Shown here piece by piece: positions 1 to 11,377 of a DNA stretch of 64,000 nt. The stretch covers positions 744,255-808,254 of the forward strand of contig VZRN01002202.1 of assembly GCA_013397935.1 (NCBI GenBank), in the 5' to 3' direction. The translations under genes and the position numbers were made by a program. Below the pieces are notes generated by a model. That model saw nothing but the letters and a program-made list of their open reading frames with translations. It did no database searches and had not been told where the DNA came from. This DNA is from Dasyornis broadbenti. Its lineage: Eukaryota; Chordata; Aves; Passeriformes; Dasyornithidae. How positions within the stretch are numbered: position 1 is the stretch's first letter; every line of letters begins with the position of its first letter.

Positions 1-1116
1 TCAGGAGGCAGAAGGGAGAGGAGGCTTCTTTATGGACAGAAATACAAAAAATCTTAAAGATAAACTGAGATAAAAACACTGGAAATGGAATCAAGTCACA
101 CTTTGGTGAAAGAACAATCCTGGTTCTAGATCACTTAAGTAGACCATATTGGTCTACTTAAGGGCAAGCTTCCTTTCACTTTCCAAAAACCAAGTACATA
201 GAGTGAATTTAATCAAATTCAACTCAGTGGCGAATTAAAAAAAATTCTCTTGAGGCGCTTTGGTAATTCTATGTATGGCTCCAGGATCACTCCAGTTTTC
301 TCACCAGCTCATCAGGTGGTGGTCTAGACCCCACCACTTGCGTGGGAAGAAGACAGGATTCCTTGCATTCCTATACCTCAGGCTCCTTGTGTAATTTGAC
401 AGAAAGGAGAAAAAGTCTCATAAATATGTTCCAAAGGAACAAAACCCAACTATTTTGACTAGCTAGGTCCTGTAAAAAGTCTTTTACAAAAACCCCCACA
501 CTGATCTTTTATAGAAGTGCACATGCTATACAAAAGCTGTAAACAGCCTAAAACTTTATTGACAGGGAAAACAATTCAAAACCAATTCCCAGCTAAGTCA
601 ATACCTATTCTAAACTGCAGGTCTCCTAAGAATGAGCAAGTTTTGAATAAATGCATAATTTTGCACATTTGTAAGTGCATGTCATTACCTTCTTGAAGGA
701 TTTGTAAGTACCTTAATTTACAATGAAGGTCACAGAAACAACATCAGCAGTATTATATTCAGTTTGTTACACATTCCCCTTATACTGTCATTGAGAGGAG
801 ATCATTGAAACCATATGTAAATGCTGCTCCCATATTGACTGAGCAGCTTGAAATACCATTAACTGAGGACTTCTAAAATAGATTCACAGAGGCATTAACA
901 AGCTACCTCCTCAAGACAAACTACTAATCCAAATTTTACTTTCAATTTTATTTGAAAAATATTTTGCTATATTTAAGAAAAATCCAGGGTAGAAAACAAA
1001 AGCTTAATGTCACAGCTTGCCTTATTTTAGCCTAAAATTTACATTCTTGTAAGCATCCCTTTTAGGGCACTGAAGACTGAACGTACTGCATGGGAGATGG
1101 CTGTTAGGTGTGTTAC
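1..1116 (-). other. ADHFE1: ADHFE1 intron 9 (incomplete)
   Basis: Sequence left of exon 9 lacks the next conserved ADHFE1 coding segment and is AT-rich, so it is read as intron running off the window. It contains a perfect 12-bp inverted repeat at 134-162 (separate entry) and nothing else recognised. Confidence 0.7.
134..162. repeat. 12-bp perfect inverted repeat, 5-bp loop
   Basis: CTTAAGTAGACC at 134-145 is the exact reverse complement of GGTCTACTTAAG at 151-162, around ATATT. A further 7-bp pair (GTGAAAG near 107 and CTTTCAC at 174-180) could extend the fold with bulges. It lies in an intron of ADHFE1; function unknown. Confidence 0.85.
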
Positions 1117-1269
1117 CTTTTCAAAAATTTAGCGACAATACGCAGAGCATGAAGAGCCCAGACATCGCTGACGGGGTTGCTGCCTTGGTAGGCTGGTCGG
1201 TTGATGGGATTGGAAGGGCAGGGACTGCGCTTGTTGTAAGGGAGAGCAGTGTAGGATTCCAGGGCATGG
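1117..1269 (-). CDS. ADHFE1: ADHFE1 coding exon 9 (last exon in window)
   Basis: A 153-nt exon with a CCTGTTAG acceptor and a GTAACA donor. It encodes CHALESYTALPYNKRSPCP, then a stretch ending HALRIVAKFLK. The His in CHALES (residue 244) is a predicted metal ligand. It ends in phase 2. No match to the following human segment (HMHLASAFAGIG) is found to its left. Confidence 0.94.
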
Positions 1270-4200
1270 CTAACAGGAAGATTAAGAAATAAATTATTTA
1301 AGGGGGAGAGCTCTATTTTACTGCCCTGCTGTCCTTTGACTGCAGGTTCTTATTTAATTCTGGTGTTCAACAGTTGCTGAAACAAGAAACCCAGTCTCAT
1401 AGACAACTGGGAGAATGCTGGGCACCTCCGGAGCTCTTCACTCTCCTACAAATACACAGAAGGCAATCCAAATACGGGCACTTTCTATCAGCTCACACCA
1501 TCCTAAAAGCCAGGTTGGATGCACTGCCACCTGTAATGTTTTCTCTGAACAAGTGTCTTTTTGCCATTACAGACATTGCGGTCCAGGGTCCTTCACCAAG
1601 CTTGACAAATCAGTTTCATTATGTACCTATTACTTTAATATACATAGCACCCAGATGCAAAGTAAGATCTGGCTCTCCCAATAGAAATGTCAATCCATTT
1701 TGTGCAGTTAAGCTGTAGGTTTAAGATGAACAAAATTTTGTGCCAAGTGGAAAGCAAACTATGAGATTGGTTCCAAAGATGACCATAGCTGCGCGAAGAC
1801 TTGCCAGCATCTCACAAACTTTTACAAATTTTTATTGACACATCCTGGCTTTTTTTAGAAAATTCTTGTTCTGTATTCCCTGCCTTGTCTGTGATACATG
1901 CTAAATTCTGTTACAATTGTGATTAATCTCTACGATCTCTTAAAAAGGGACACCTGGATTCTCTTGCCTGACAACTATCTTGGAAGCAAACAGTTTCTCC
2001 AGTGCACTGCAAAAACATTCCAATTTCTGCAAATGCAGAATCTGTTTCCGTACATTCTGAGGGAGGCAGTGAAACTAAGTAAAAGGAAAGTATGACAGAG
2101 CTCACCTTAACAAGAACAGCAAATAGGGAAAAAAATATCATCCTCTTCTGCTCTCAAAATATACTTTTTCTACAATCATCATAGTGAAAACACAAAATTG
2201 AAATCAATTCAATAGCAGCCTATGCAGAAAACTCACCAAAGCACATCAAAGCCACTGTTGGCCACTATTCGCTCAGGCATAGACAGTGTGTGTAAAGGAT
2301 CAATGATGCCTAGTGTTGGCTTAATGGCTCTTGAAGCAATACCTGCAATGTGTAAAGTGAGGAAAATCAGTTAAAGATTTGTTGTAACAAAACAGGACAA
2401 GGTAAGCTTAATGTTCAAAACATGACAATAAGGAGGGAAAAAATAATTGAAACTATGAACATAAAAGCAAAGAGAGAAAAGGGAGGGTAGAGAGTACCTA
2501 TGAATGTAAGAATTACTGACGACGAAGTCTCTCTAACAGAGTTATATGATTTGAGACTTTTGCCTGAAGTTGATTATACCAGACAGTGTTCTCGCTCTGC
2601 AACCCTCCCTGAGCAGCCTTGCAAAATGTCTGTGCTAAAAAGCATCTGCAGTTTTCTTAGATTTGTATCTTCTTTGGACAGAGGGCAAAACTAGGTTGTG
2701 TCTACAATCAATTGCTATTACCAATTGCTGTCTTCAGCATCTGTAAAAACCATGTTGTATTTTGGTTAAGGGGGCACAGATGTAGCTTTCAGACAGACAG
2801 ACAGGCACAGACTGATGTATAGTCTATGTACAGACTAGAAAACTCTTGAGCTATTGTCAAACCTCCTCAGCACACCCATCTGGGTCCCAAGTTCTGCAGA
2901 GTGTGTGGCATATAAAATCCACATGTTTAGAAGCAAACCCTCAAAACAGTTATGAAGCTCAAGATGACATTTTAGCCTCAATCTTTATTTGCCAGGGATG
3001 AAAAGGTCAAAGGAAGACAGTGTCCCTCACTCACACAGCATCCCAGGCCTGAGGTTTCCAAAGTCAGGAAAAGGAACATTTGGTTGCAATTACACAACAA
3101 AGAAACAGAAGTCTTAAAAGTAGAAAGAAAAATATAAAGGAAATAAGGAACAGTTGGTTGACCCTGAATATAAGTAGAAATTTCCTTTGCAATTAACATT
3201 TTCTGCCATTTAAGGACTTGAAAGATTTTAGTTTCCTGTTTTGCCTTCAAACTATAATCCACTGTATCACAATAGGTATTTCATTATGTTAATATGCTAT
3301 AAATTTAATTCCAGGAGGAAACCTTTAAGCTTTTCAAATTTGCCTGTGGCAGTTGAACCAAACAAAATGACACCTGAAATGACACGCAGTATCCTTTCCT
3401 TTCAAGGCAGGGAAATAACAAAGACATTGGAAAAGCAATTGTCTTGAATAGCATACAAAAAACCCTACCAAACAAACAAAAAAAATCCAAAACAAAACAC
3501 CAAAACCTCACCAGTTTTAACTTTTAGTTCTTTGAAGTCAAAAATGGCAACACCAGTGGTTTCACTTCCAGTGCCAGATGTTGTAGGAACTTAAAAGGAA
3601 GAATGGGGTTACCAACAAATAATAAGCAACATATAATATTGCAAAATAAATAATAAACCCACAATAGTTACACCACCAAAAATACAGGGCACAGGAAATC
3701 TTGGAGGTATCCCTGATCCAAAGCCAACAGATCAAAGGGAAACTGCTACTTTGATCTTTTTCTCAGCAAAGGAGTCTAACTGAGCTAAACAAGATAATGA
3801 CAAAACCACTGATTTTACCTCCACTGAAGTAAATAGCAGCTGAATACAATCAGAGGAAAAGTAAGCCCAAAGGAAGTTGAAAGAGTCATAGTAAACTGAT
3901 TTCAGTAGAAATATCAGAGAGTGTAAATGACTCACCTTCCCCTTGCCCCAACTCTCCACACACCCTCCTCATGCTTTACCTGCAATAAGTGGCTTGAGGG
4001 GCACAGTGACAGGCTTCCCTTTCCCAATAGGAGCATTGACATAATCCAAGAATTCTGATGAAGGGCTGGCTGCATACAGGTTGGCAGCTTTACAGGTGTC
4101 TATAACAGACCCACCTCCAACAGCAACATAGGCATCAAACTCTCCCTTTTTAGCAAATTGAATGGCATCCAGGAAACTTGCAACACAAGAAAGATTTTCC

Positions 4201-7200
4201 AATTAGTCAGGATAAAACGAGTACATAGGGAAACTAACTATTAGGACCAGCATTCAGGCCCCAAAGAGGTGTTTAAACAGACATATGGAATCCTGCAGAG
4301 GCCTAAACTCTACTTGGAGAAGTGCACTGTCAGAAGTAAATTGTACCTTTGGTCTGTTGGCTCCACACGGACATTATCATACATTTGAAAGTTTATACCG
4401 TATTTTGCCAAGGAATTCAATACTGCATTTACGGGAGGGAGCTTGGAGAGGTTTTTATCTGTCATCAAACAAACTCTTCTAGCACCAAGATGCTGCAGGT
4501 CCTACAATAACAAATCAAAAAACTAAACGACTAGTATAAAATAATACACTTAACTATTTAAACACTAATCCAAATAAACTGAACCATTTGATAATAATAA
4601 AACCCTGATTTAAAAATAGTTGGTTATTGTAAAATTTTTAAAACCATATCAACTGAAGAAAAAAAAGCATTAACCACACACATGTAGAATACAGAAGGCA
4701 GAATAAAGTTTAAAGCTGCCAAATTTATATAGACGAAGTCCTATGATAGAAAAAAACTAAAGTTATTGAACCACATGGAACCACTTTAGACTACAGTAAA
4801 TTTAAAATAAATTTGAAATACTTTTCCCTACACAATTCCTGTGAGAATAAAAAGGTCTTTTCACAGGTTGTCTCTAACTGCCTACCAAAGCAGAGCATTA
4901 AAATCTTGATAATTTAATATTGAATACTAAGTTATTGATGTAAAATCAAAATAAGGTGGCAAGACGAAGAAAAATAATGCTACATCCTAGCCTTTGCTAA
5001 GTTAATTGTCACAATAGCTATAGAATGTATAAATAATTCTAGTGCTGTTTAAAGACAGAGGTTCTGTCTAATTTCATTTACTGTCTGACTATAATCTTAC
5101 TTTACAAGTTTGTAAATAAAAAAGAGATCTGTTAATGCTAGAAATGCCAAGAAAGAAGGAAAAATGATAAATGAAAAAACCCAGTGATAAAAGCATACTG
5201 GAACAATGCATTCAGGTAAACCATCTCACACTGCTGAAACAAAAATTCTACACTTTCAAAGGGCAAACTCAGAGCTGAATGAATATCTAGCTAATTTAAT
5301 AGAAAGTCCCTGATTCATTTTAATGAGCACTAGAAAGATGAAAGTGATCTTGAGAAAAATCCTGGTGAGTCACCAGGATTTGAAACTTTCTGAATTAAAT
5401 TCCCTGTCAGAGAAAAATATTGTTGCATAATTCTAGCAAATCATCAATGACCCAATTTTCCCCTGAGCTGCATTTCATGTACTCATACCACAGCAGCACT
5501 GATTCACCATGCTTCTGTTATTTAACCAACTGTATTTTCCAACCTTTTTACAGTGGTACATAGGACCACACATAACTGCAAAGCAGTGCAGATTCAGGCA
5601 CACCGTATATAAGCTTTCCTCTATTAAGTGGATTGATAGCACCAGCAGCCCTTTAGAAAATAACTTCACCAGTGATGGATTTACAGCATGGCAGCTTACC
5701 ATGCCAATCTCTTTCGTAACTCCTTCTCCATATCGGATGTTCGAAATGGCCATCTACAAAAGAAAAAAAGAACTACTTCTTTTCTGGACAAAAATGTTAA
5801 ATGCTGTATTTGTCAAGAAGTATTGTTTATAAAACTCTTAAATGACATAAATTTTATTATTAAATCTACCTCAAATGCATAGTCTGTATTCCCCAGCGTG
5901 GGCCGTTCAGGGACTGAAATGAAAATGAAACAGTAGAATTAGGGAACAAAAAGTGATTTCAATCTGTTTCTCAACACTAGAGCTGATAGATTCCCTCGCT
6001 TTTAGAATCACTAATATATTTGCACAGGTCATCTCAGCTTGTCTGGATAACAGTTATCCATTTCACCCCTTGTTGTTTATGAGATTAAATGATCCAAGTA
6101 CTTAATCTGACTCATGTAATTCAACAAAACAAGTAAATTTTTTCAAGTTCTTTCAATAATTATTTCTTATAAAAACTGAATAAATTAGCAGGAAGATTGC
6201 ATGAGAGTTTGTTTGCAGTCTACAAAGACCAGAACAGCACATAATAACTGAGTATATGTATAGCATGCAGGCTGCTACATACAAGCTCAGAGGTGCTAGA
6301 AATGTGTAGGGGCTACATGATAACCTTCAGAACAACGTTTAAGACAAATTCATGAGACATCCTCTAAATGTACCTGGCCAGAGAACACATTTCATATGCA
6401 TGGGAGCAATACTAACAGGTGTTTACATTTCTTTTTACTTCTGCTAGTCATGAACTTGCAGGTGAAACTGAATTGTTTGCAAGAAAATTACTGCATGCAC
6501 TGCTAATAACTATGAATCAGCGTGTTACTATGAACATTACATAGAAGAAAAGATATTTATAAGGGCAGTATTTCAGTCACAGCCTCTCTCTGCCATGTCA
6601 TTTTTGCATGAATTATCGCAAAACTCAATTTCTGGCATATCCTGATTTTGCCACAGAGTGAAGCAAACTACATCAACTGAAATTGCCCATTCTCCAAGAA
6701 AAGATCAGGAGAGACATTCTGCTGTTTCTGCTGAAGTAATGCCTTACGTCTGCTATATTAATTGAAAATATGCAATTTGGATTCCGATCCAATGAGTGAA
6801 GCCATGATAATGAGTCTTACAGACACTCTGGGGTGCACTGAAGCACTGACCCAGAACAGTAACAGATAGATGTATTAAAATCCTTTATGTACTTTCTATT
6901 CAAGCATAGGCCAGCTGCTATCAGCTCTTTCATTGCCACCTCTTGCCAGGCTGTACATGTTTGACCTCTCCTGGAGCTGGAGTCTGCTGTACTTTCAGTC
7001 ATTAATTTGACAGGCTAAGGACGTGTCCAAACCATTTACTCTCTTGCTTTCTGATAGCATAATAGATCTCCTGCTGTTCCATTCTTGAACCAAACTTAAC
7101 TTTCAGGGCAAATTTTAACGAGTTCAAAAATTGCACTATTTCCTTAAACACTGCCAAGAAACACAAAAAACTTCAACTATAGTCACTGTTCAATTAATTC

Positions 7201-8502
7201 CCACTATTTAGAGATTTACTGAACTGATATCATCTTTCTGCACTATAGACTCATGCTGCCTAAAACTTTCAGAGGGTTCTTAACTCAGGCTTCTATTTAG
7301 CAAGAGCTGTTTGAATTGACTGAGTAGGTCATCAAGCAGACAAGCAAAAGAATGAGATGCTATTTCTCAGCTGCACTACTGTCTTGCTGTATGATGGTCT
7401 TGGGCAAAACAAGTATCTGAACATGTAAATAGCTTTTCCATATGTAAGATGACAATGCAAATTCTTTAAGGAGCATTTTAAGAATGTAAAACCATGTTAC
7501 TTTGAGTTACACATTACTGAAATTATGGCCCAAACTACTAATTTTTAGTGGATCTGGAGATTGACCAACTATCTGGAGGCCGACAGATAGTTATTCTCAT
7601 AGCCTCCCTACAGTCCATGCAAACAGAAACTCCTCCCAGGGTGACTTGGGTCACTCATCGCAGCTCCCCTGCTCATAGTCCATTATCCTGGCCTACATGA
7701 ACTGCATTCTTGGAACTGACTGTATAAAAAGCCTGTGGAGATTTACTCCACAGGCCCATGCAGACCTTTGTGAAAAGCTACTTTTTATCCATATTGCTTC
7801 CTGTTTCTTTTCTGATATAACAGCTGTGTATCCAAAAGCAGATCTAAAATTGAGATGGTTCAGGTGATGACAGCGAGAGCAAAGCTCGATCAACTTGTCC
7901 CACGGTATGGGAAGGGAGGGGACAGGAGGCAGTAACTGTGGTATATGTAGGAATAGTGACTCTCTCCAGCAATAACCTTTACCATTGCACAGTTGCAAAA
8001 TAACAGGCCTTACCTTCTTCTTTAGCTTGTTCCTTCCCATCTGTTACCTGCACCCTCTGCCCAGGTTATATGGACACATATGGCTCCCTGCAGGGCCATG
8101 GTCTCCTACAGAATTATTTTGGAGACACAAATTAATTCTTACCTTGGGAATAAGTGTGGCCATGGCTTGGGCACCGACAACTAGGTAAAATGTTAAAAAA
8201 AAAAAAAAAAGGTATGGTTAAAAGGGGGAAAACTAAAGCAGATGAACGTCCTAAAAGTCTCCTGTAAGCACCCATTCAGGGGCCTACAGCTGAGCCCGGC
8301 AGTGTGCGGCGGGAGCGGGCACGGAGGGACTCGGCAGGGGCAGAGCGGCCGCCGCTTTTCGCTCTCCAGACGCGGCCCCCGGCCCGCTGCCGGCCCCGGG
8401 AGGGGCCCCCGGGAGGGACCCCCGCGCCCCGGCCCGTCGCACTCACGCTGCCCGCTCCAGCTGCCGCAGCAGGCGGAACACCCGCGCCCGCCCCGCCGCC
8501 AT
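1117..8502 (-). CDS. ADHFE1: ADHFE1, hydroxyacid-oxoacid transhydrogenase (partial, 9 exons; 3' end outside window)
   Basis: Iron-type alcohol dehydrogenase family enzyme of mitochondria. The family member is known to oxidise 4-hydroxybutyrate to succinic semialdehyde while reducing 2-oxoglutarate to D-2-hydroxyglutarate. Coding exons, in transcription order: 8447-8502, 8143-8180, 5870-5913, 5700-5753, 4347-4501, 3980-4176, 3512-3589, 2237-2342, 1117-1269. Every junction has GT/AG and the frame runs through 881 nt (293 codons plus 2 nt), about 63% of the 467-residue human protein. Visible features are an Arg-rich amphipathic N-terminus (mitochondrial presequence), the nucleotide-binding AVGGGS loop at residues 134-139, the TTSGTGSETTG motif at 184-194, and the first two metal ligands D240 and H244 in SGFDVLCHALESY. 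The two remaining metal-binding histidines lie in exons left of the window. Start: first ATG of a CpG-rich first exon, colinear with the human start. RRS1 lies upstream on the same strand, as in human. No frameshift or stop is seen, so the gene appears intact. Confidence 0.95.
2237..2342 (-). CDS. ADHFE1: ADHFE1 coding exon 8
   Basis: A 106-nt exon with a CATTGCAG acceptor and a GTGAGT donor. It encodes GIASRAIKPTLGIIDPLHTL, then MPERIVANSGFDVL. The Asp in SGFDVL (residue 240) corresponds to the first metal-binding Asp of the family. Confidence 0.95.
3512..3589 (-). CDS. ADHFE1: ADHFE1 coding exon 7
   Basis: A 78-nt exon encoding VPTTSGTGSETTGVAIFDF and then KELKVKT. It holds the threonine/glycine-rich nucleotide-phosphate contact motif of iron ADHs. 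The acceptor is TTTTAAG and the donor GTGAGG. Confidence 0.94.
3980..4176 (-). CDS. ADHFE1: ADHFE1 coding exon 6
   Basis: A 197-nt exon carrying FDAYVAVGGGSVIDTCKAAN, the dinucleotide-binding glycine loop, followed by SEFLDYVNAPIGKGKPV and VPLKPLIA. The acceptor is TTGCAAG and the donor GTAAAG. This is the longest and most conserved exon visible. Confidence 0.95.
4347..4501 (-). CDS. ADHFE1: ADHFE1 coding exon 5
   Basis: A 155-nt exon (residues 65-115) with a TTGTAG acceptor and a GTACAA donor. It contains VCLMTDKNLSKLPPV and YDNVRVEPTD, typical of the N-terminal Rossmann-like half of ADHFE1 proteins. It ends in phase 2 and joins exon 6 to give TDQSFLDAIQF. Confidence 0.93.
5357..5381. repeat. 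25-bp odd-centred perfect palindrome
   Basis: Twelve bases on each side (AAATCCTGGTGA and TCACCAGGATTT) are exact reverse complements around a single central G. The centre TGAGTCA also matches the AP-1 consensus. It lies in ADHFE1 intron 4. Confidence 0.9.
5700..5753 (-). CDS. ADHFE1: ADHFE1 coding exon 4
   Basis: An exact 18-codon exon (MAISNIRYGEGVTKEIGM, residues 47-64) between TTTTGTAG and GTAAGC. This is the conserved SNIRYG segment at the start of the Fe-ADH domain. It is phase 0 at both ends. Confidence 0.93.
5870..5913 (-). CDS. ADHFE1: ADHFE1 coding exon 3
   Basis: A 44-nt exon with a TTTCATTTCAG acceptor and a GTAGAT donor. It encodes VPERPTLGNTDYAFE (residues 32-46), the start of the conserved TDYAFEMA segment. 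It ends in phase 0. The intron upstream is 2.2 kb. Confidence 0.9.
5914..8142 (-). other. ADHFE1: ADHFE1 intron 2 (longest complete intron)
   Basis: 2.2 kb of non-coding sequence with no recognised repeat family. A potential small exon with a good GTAAGG donor near 8011 lacks a pyrimidine-rich acceptor and would break the frame, so none is called. Open frames in this stretch have no recognisable protein. Confidence 0.7.
8143..8180 (-). CDS. ADHFE1: ADHFE1 coding exon 2
   Basis: A 38-nt exon between a CTAG acceptor and a GTAAGA donor. It reads ACRCPSHGHTYSQ across the junction, matching the human ACQCPTHSHTYSQ region in length and sequence. The acceptor's polypyrimidine tract includes a run of 16 T (plus-strand A run at 8195-8210). 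The intron to exon 1 is only 266 bp. Confidence 0.9.
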
Positions 8503-8640
8503 GGCCCAGATCTGGGAACGGACGGACACAGGGCCAGGCCCGGGCCGGCGGCAGCGCCTCCTCCGGGGCTGCGCCGCTGCCCGGCCCCGCTCCTGTCACA
8601 AGGGTGACCCAAAGAGGGACTCGCACGGGTCAGGCGAGAA
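8240..8640 (-). promoter_or_regulatory. ADHFE1: CpG-rich promoter region of ADHFE1
   Basis: This block is strongly GC- and CpG-rich compared with its AT-rich surroundings and contains the first coding exon. CpG-rich, TATA-less starts are usual for housekeeping mitochondrial genes. The transcription start is inferred to lie shortly above 8502; the exact site cannot be read from sequence. Confidence 0.7.
8447..8502 (-). CDS. ADHFE1: ADHFE1 coding exon 1
   Basis: Begins at the ATG (CAT at 8500-8502 on the plus strand) and encodes MAAGRARVFRLLRQLERA plus two bases. The peptide is basic and lacks acidic residues except one Glu, as expected of a mitochondrial targeting presequence. It ends at a GTGAGT donor. 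The exon lies within a GC-rich, CpG-rich block. Confidence 0.9.
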
Positions 8641-8965
8641 ATGTCCGCATTCAGCACGCCCACTCCACGGTCCTACGGTCAGTGTTGTCACAACCCAAGT
8701 CACCCTTGTTTTAAAGCAAGCAAAGCCTGATTGCTAAAATATACAGCATAGAATGCCAATGAAGAGCAACTAAAATCTAATTAGCACTGAGTGCGTGTCA
8801 TAGTATTTGTCATGAAAAAACACTGAAAGTAATAGAATTGCAGAGTAAAAATAATTAAAAAAGCCACGGTCCTGAGTATGGCGCCATTTAAAATTCAATG
8901 AAATACTTTTCTGACTCTTTCTTTTAGTGTTGCCCAGTGACAGGTGGAGGAGAAACAGCTATTAA

Positions 8966-9203
8966 CTAAAACACAAGAAGGTTCACCTCAACGTGAGGAA
9001 GAATTTCTTTACATTGAGGATGGCAGAACACTGGAACAGGCTGCCCAGGGAGGTCATGGAGTCTCCCTCTCCAGAGACATTCAAAACCCACCTGAACACA
9101 TCCCTGTGTCACCTGCTCTAGGTGACCCTGCCTTGGCAGAGGAGTTGGACAAGATGATCTCCAGAGGTCCCTTCCAACTCTTAGCAATTCTGTGATTCTG
9201 TGA
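8966..9203 (+). mobile_element. CR1 LINE 3' end (plus orientation)
   Basis: Typical CR1 tail sequence: the segment around GAACAGGCTGCCCAGGGAGG, the GATGATCTCCAGAGGTCCCT block, and the terminal ATTCTGTGATTCTGTGA octamer repeats. It is 5'-truncated as usual for CR1. Moderately diverged. Confidence 0.92.
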
Positions 9204-11265
9204 AATTGCATGGTAAAAAACAGTGCAGATAGATCAAAATTCTTTAACTGTATTTTAAAGATGCTCTAAGCTGTGCTACTTAACTGCCAGCAGAGTAGTG
9301 TATCAAAACAAGCAAAGGTAACATTAGATTCTGTCAAAAAAGCATCATTTTTCTGTTGTAACATGTATTTTGCCTTTGCATATTCCTGTCTCACCTATTG
9401 CAGAGTTGCAGGAAAAGTTAAGGCATCAAAAATGGAATTATCTGCAATACTTTTGTAAAAACAGGTAGCTGGTATACATCGGGTCTCCAGGAAAGAAGTA
9501 CTTCAGATATTGAAGATACTAAAAATTTTCATTTTGTGGACATGTGTCTCTGCCGCATGGCCAGAAAGGTTGGAACTAGACAGTATTTTATGTCCCTTTC
9601 AACCCACACCACTCAATGATTCTATGAGCAGATCAGATGAGCCTAAAATTCATGATTTTGCAAGGTGCTGAGCTTGGAAAAGCAGGTTAGCGGCCTGCTC
9701 AAGCCCACACATGAAGCTGCAAAGCCTTTATCCACTTGTGAGAGCCAGAAAGTGGCAATATCACAGGAACACCCGCACCTCTGCTCAGGTGACCACATTG
9801 CTGCTGGAAATGAACAAACTCCAAGAGATGTTGGTGGAGAAAGTTGACCAATAGCTCTGTCAGCAGCACAGAATTCCTATCAGGTGTGTATACAAATGGG
9901 AAAAGAGCCCTTCTCTCTGGCTGAGCAGGTACAAGATGTTCTCTGTGGAAATGCCTGGAAGAGCAGAGGTCTGGAATACATCCCTGTAACCTCTTACACC
10001 TGTCCAAGTGTTTGTTGCCCCTGCCTTGCGTTGATACCTATGCTGAAGACTAAATAACACATGGTTGTGTCCACAAGACCATTCCTGCCACTGACAAGTC
10101 CAAAGCAGCCTGCAGCGCTGCAAACTGCTCAGCACAGGGGCAAGAAGCATCAGAGAGGCAAAGAACACACCTTATGCATGGCCCATAGGCTGGGCACCCA
10201 TAGTGGGTGGTTCCATAGTCAGTCCGTCAATGCCATCCAAGCTCCAAAGGTGTACACACCCCTTCTGCCTCGGTGGCCTCTTTACATAAGAGATTTTGCT
10301 TTCTGATGCTTTTTATTGAAGCTGCCATCCTAACAGAATGGCTACAGAATGAGACGAGAACTGCTAGAGTCACTCAGCTTTTTCAAAAACTCATTTGCAG
10401 TGAGGCATTACAATATCATTAACCACTTATAAACTTCGAAGTTGGAAAACCTAATTTAACTGAGATTGCTGAAACTTGTTTTACTAACTTTCTTACCAGG
10501 GAACAGCATCTTTCCTATAGCTAAGCCATACACTGAGACAGCAGATTTTTTTTTCTATTTCAAGTGTACATGTGACACTACAAACGTCGAAAGAGTAATG
10601 AGCTGAAGTCTGAGAGAATTTCTGCTATCTGCTCTCAAATTGCTTGGTAAACACTGTAAGATTATTTCTATGAAATGATGGATTACTGTTACTACAGGGA
10701 AAAATTTATGTTTTAATCTGTTCAATACAAACATTTTTCTGTTGCATTCAATGGCTGGTCACCAGTTTTGACTACCTTTTTCAATTAACAAAATGCTCTA
10801 GGAAATCTGTACAACTTCTTAGGTCCTCCAATAAATCTAACAGTAAGTTTCCATGTTCCTTTTGTAACTGAGCCCGAATACCACAGAGCTGAGCAGCGTA
10901 AGTTGATTTACAGAGCAAGAGCTCCACCGTCAGGCCATGTGCCCAGGGCAGAGAGCAGCAGCCACATCCTTAAACTGGATCTGTGGCTGTTACTCCATCA
11001 TAACTCCAGGTCATGTCTGCGGTCCCCCCGTCCCAGCTACCTGAAAATGGGACACCTTTGCTCAGCTCTGGCCCTGCTAGAAATGCTGCAGGCCAACTCT
11101 GAAGCAACATTACCTGTGAAACAAGTCACTGTGAAACCCCCCAGCCTGGGAGGAACCAGGGCTCTTGACCCCCTTCATAGGCCACCAATTTCCCTTGGAT
11201 GGAGAACACAGCCCTCCCTGTTTACCAGCTAAGAGCCAAACGCAGGGTATTTCAGAAAGGCCGGA
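9204..11265. other. Spacer between ADHFE1 and RRS1
   Basis: Apart from the CR1 tail at 9565-9628, about 2 kb with no gene recognised. Short open frames on both strands here show no family resemblance and no conserved splice structure. Confidence 0.6.
9565..9628 (+). mobile_element. CR1 3' tail fragment
   Basis: A short diverged remnant reading AGGTTGGAACTAGACAG through TCAATGATTCTATGAG, the last ~65 bp of a CR1 element. Confidence 0.75.
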
Positions 11266-11270
11266 GCGCA

Positions 11271-11276
11271 TTTATT
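11271..11276 (-). terminator. RRS1: RRS1 polyadenylation signal AATAAA
   Basis: TTTATT on the plus strand is AATAAA on the minus strand, about 100 bp past the RRS1 stop codon. It is the first canonical signal after the stop, so the transcript probably ends near 11,250. Confidence 0.75.
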
Positions 11277-11377
11277 GACAGATACGTGTGTGAATAGAGC
11301 ACCGGGCAGGAGGCTGGCAGCGACAGTCCCTTCCCACGCCTCGGTGGGCATCCCCAGCCCGTGCTGCACACTGTCCC

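Noticed and set aside
8007..8040. Possible extra ADHFE1 exon in intron 2 (MGRNKLKKK with GTAAGG donor)
   Set aside because: The upstream AG lacks a pyrimidine tract, the peptide is absent from the known protein, and including it would break the frame between exons 2 and 3.
8193..8714. Overlapping Pro/Arg/Ala-rich frames on both strands
   Set aside because: Shadows of the CpG-rich ADHFE1 promoter; only the short first exon at 8447-8502 fits the protein family.
9665..10010. Frame with a possible coiled-coil-like segment (LLLEMNKLQEMLVEKVDQ in an alternate frame)
   Set aside because: Short, interrupted by stops, no splice context and no family match I can support.
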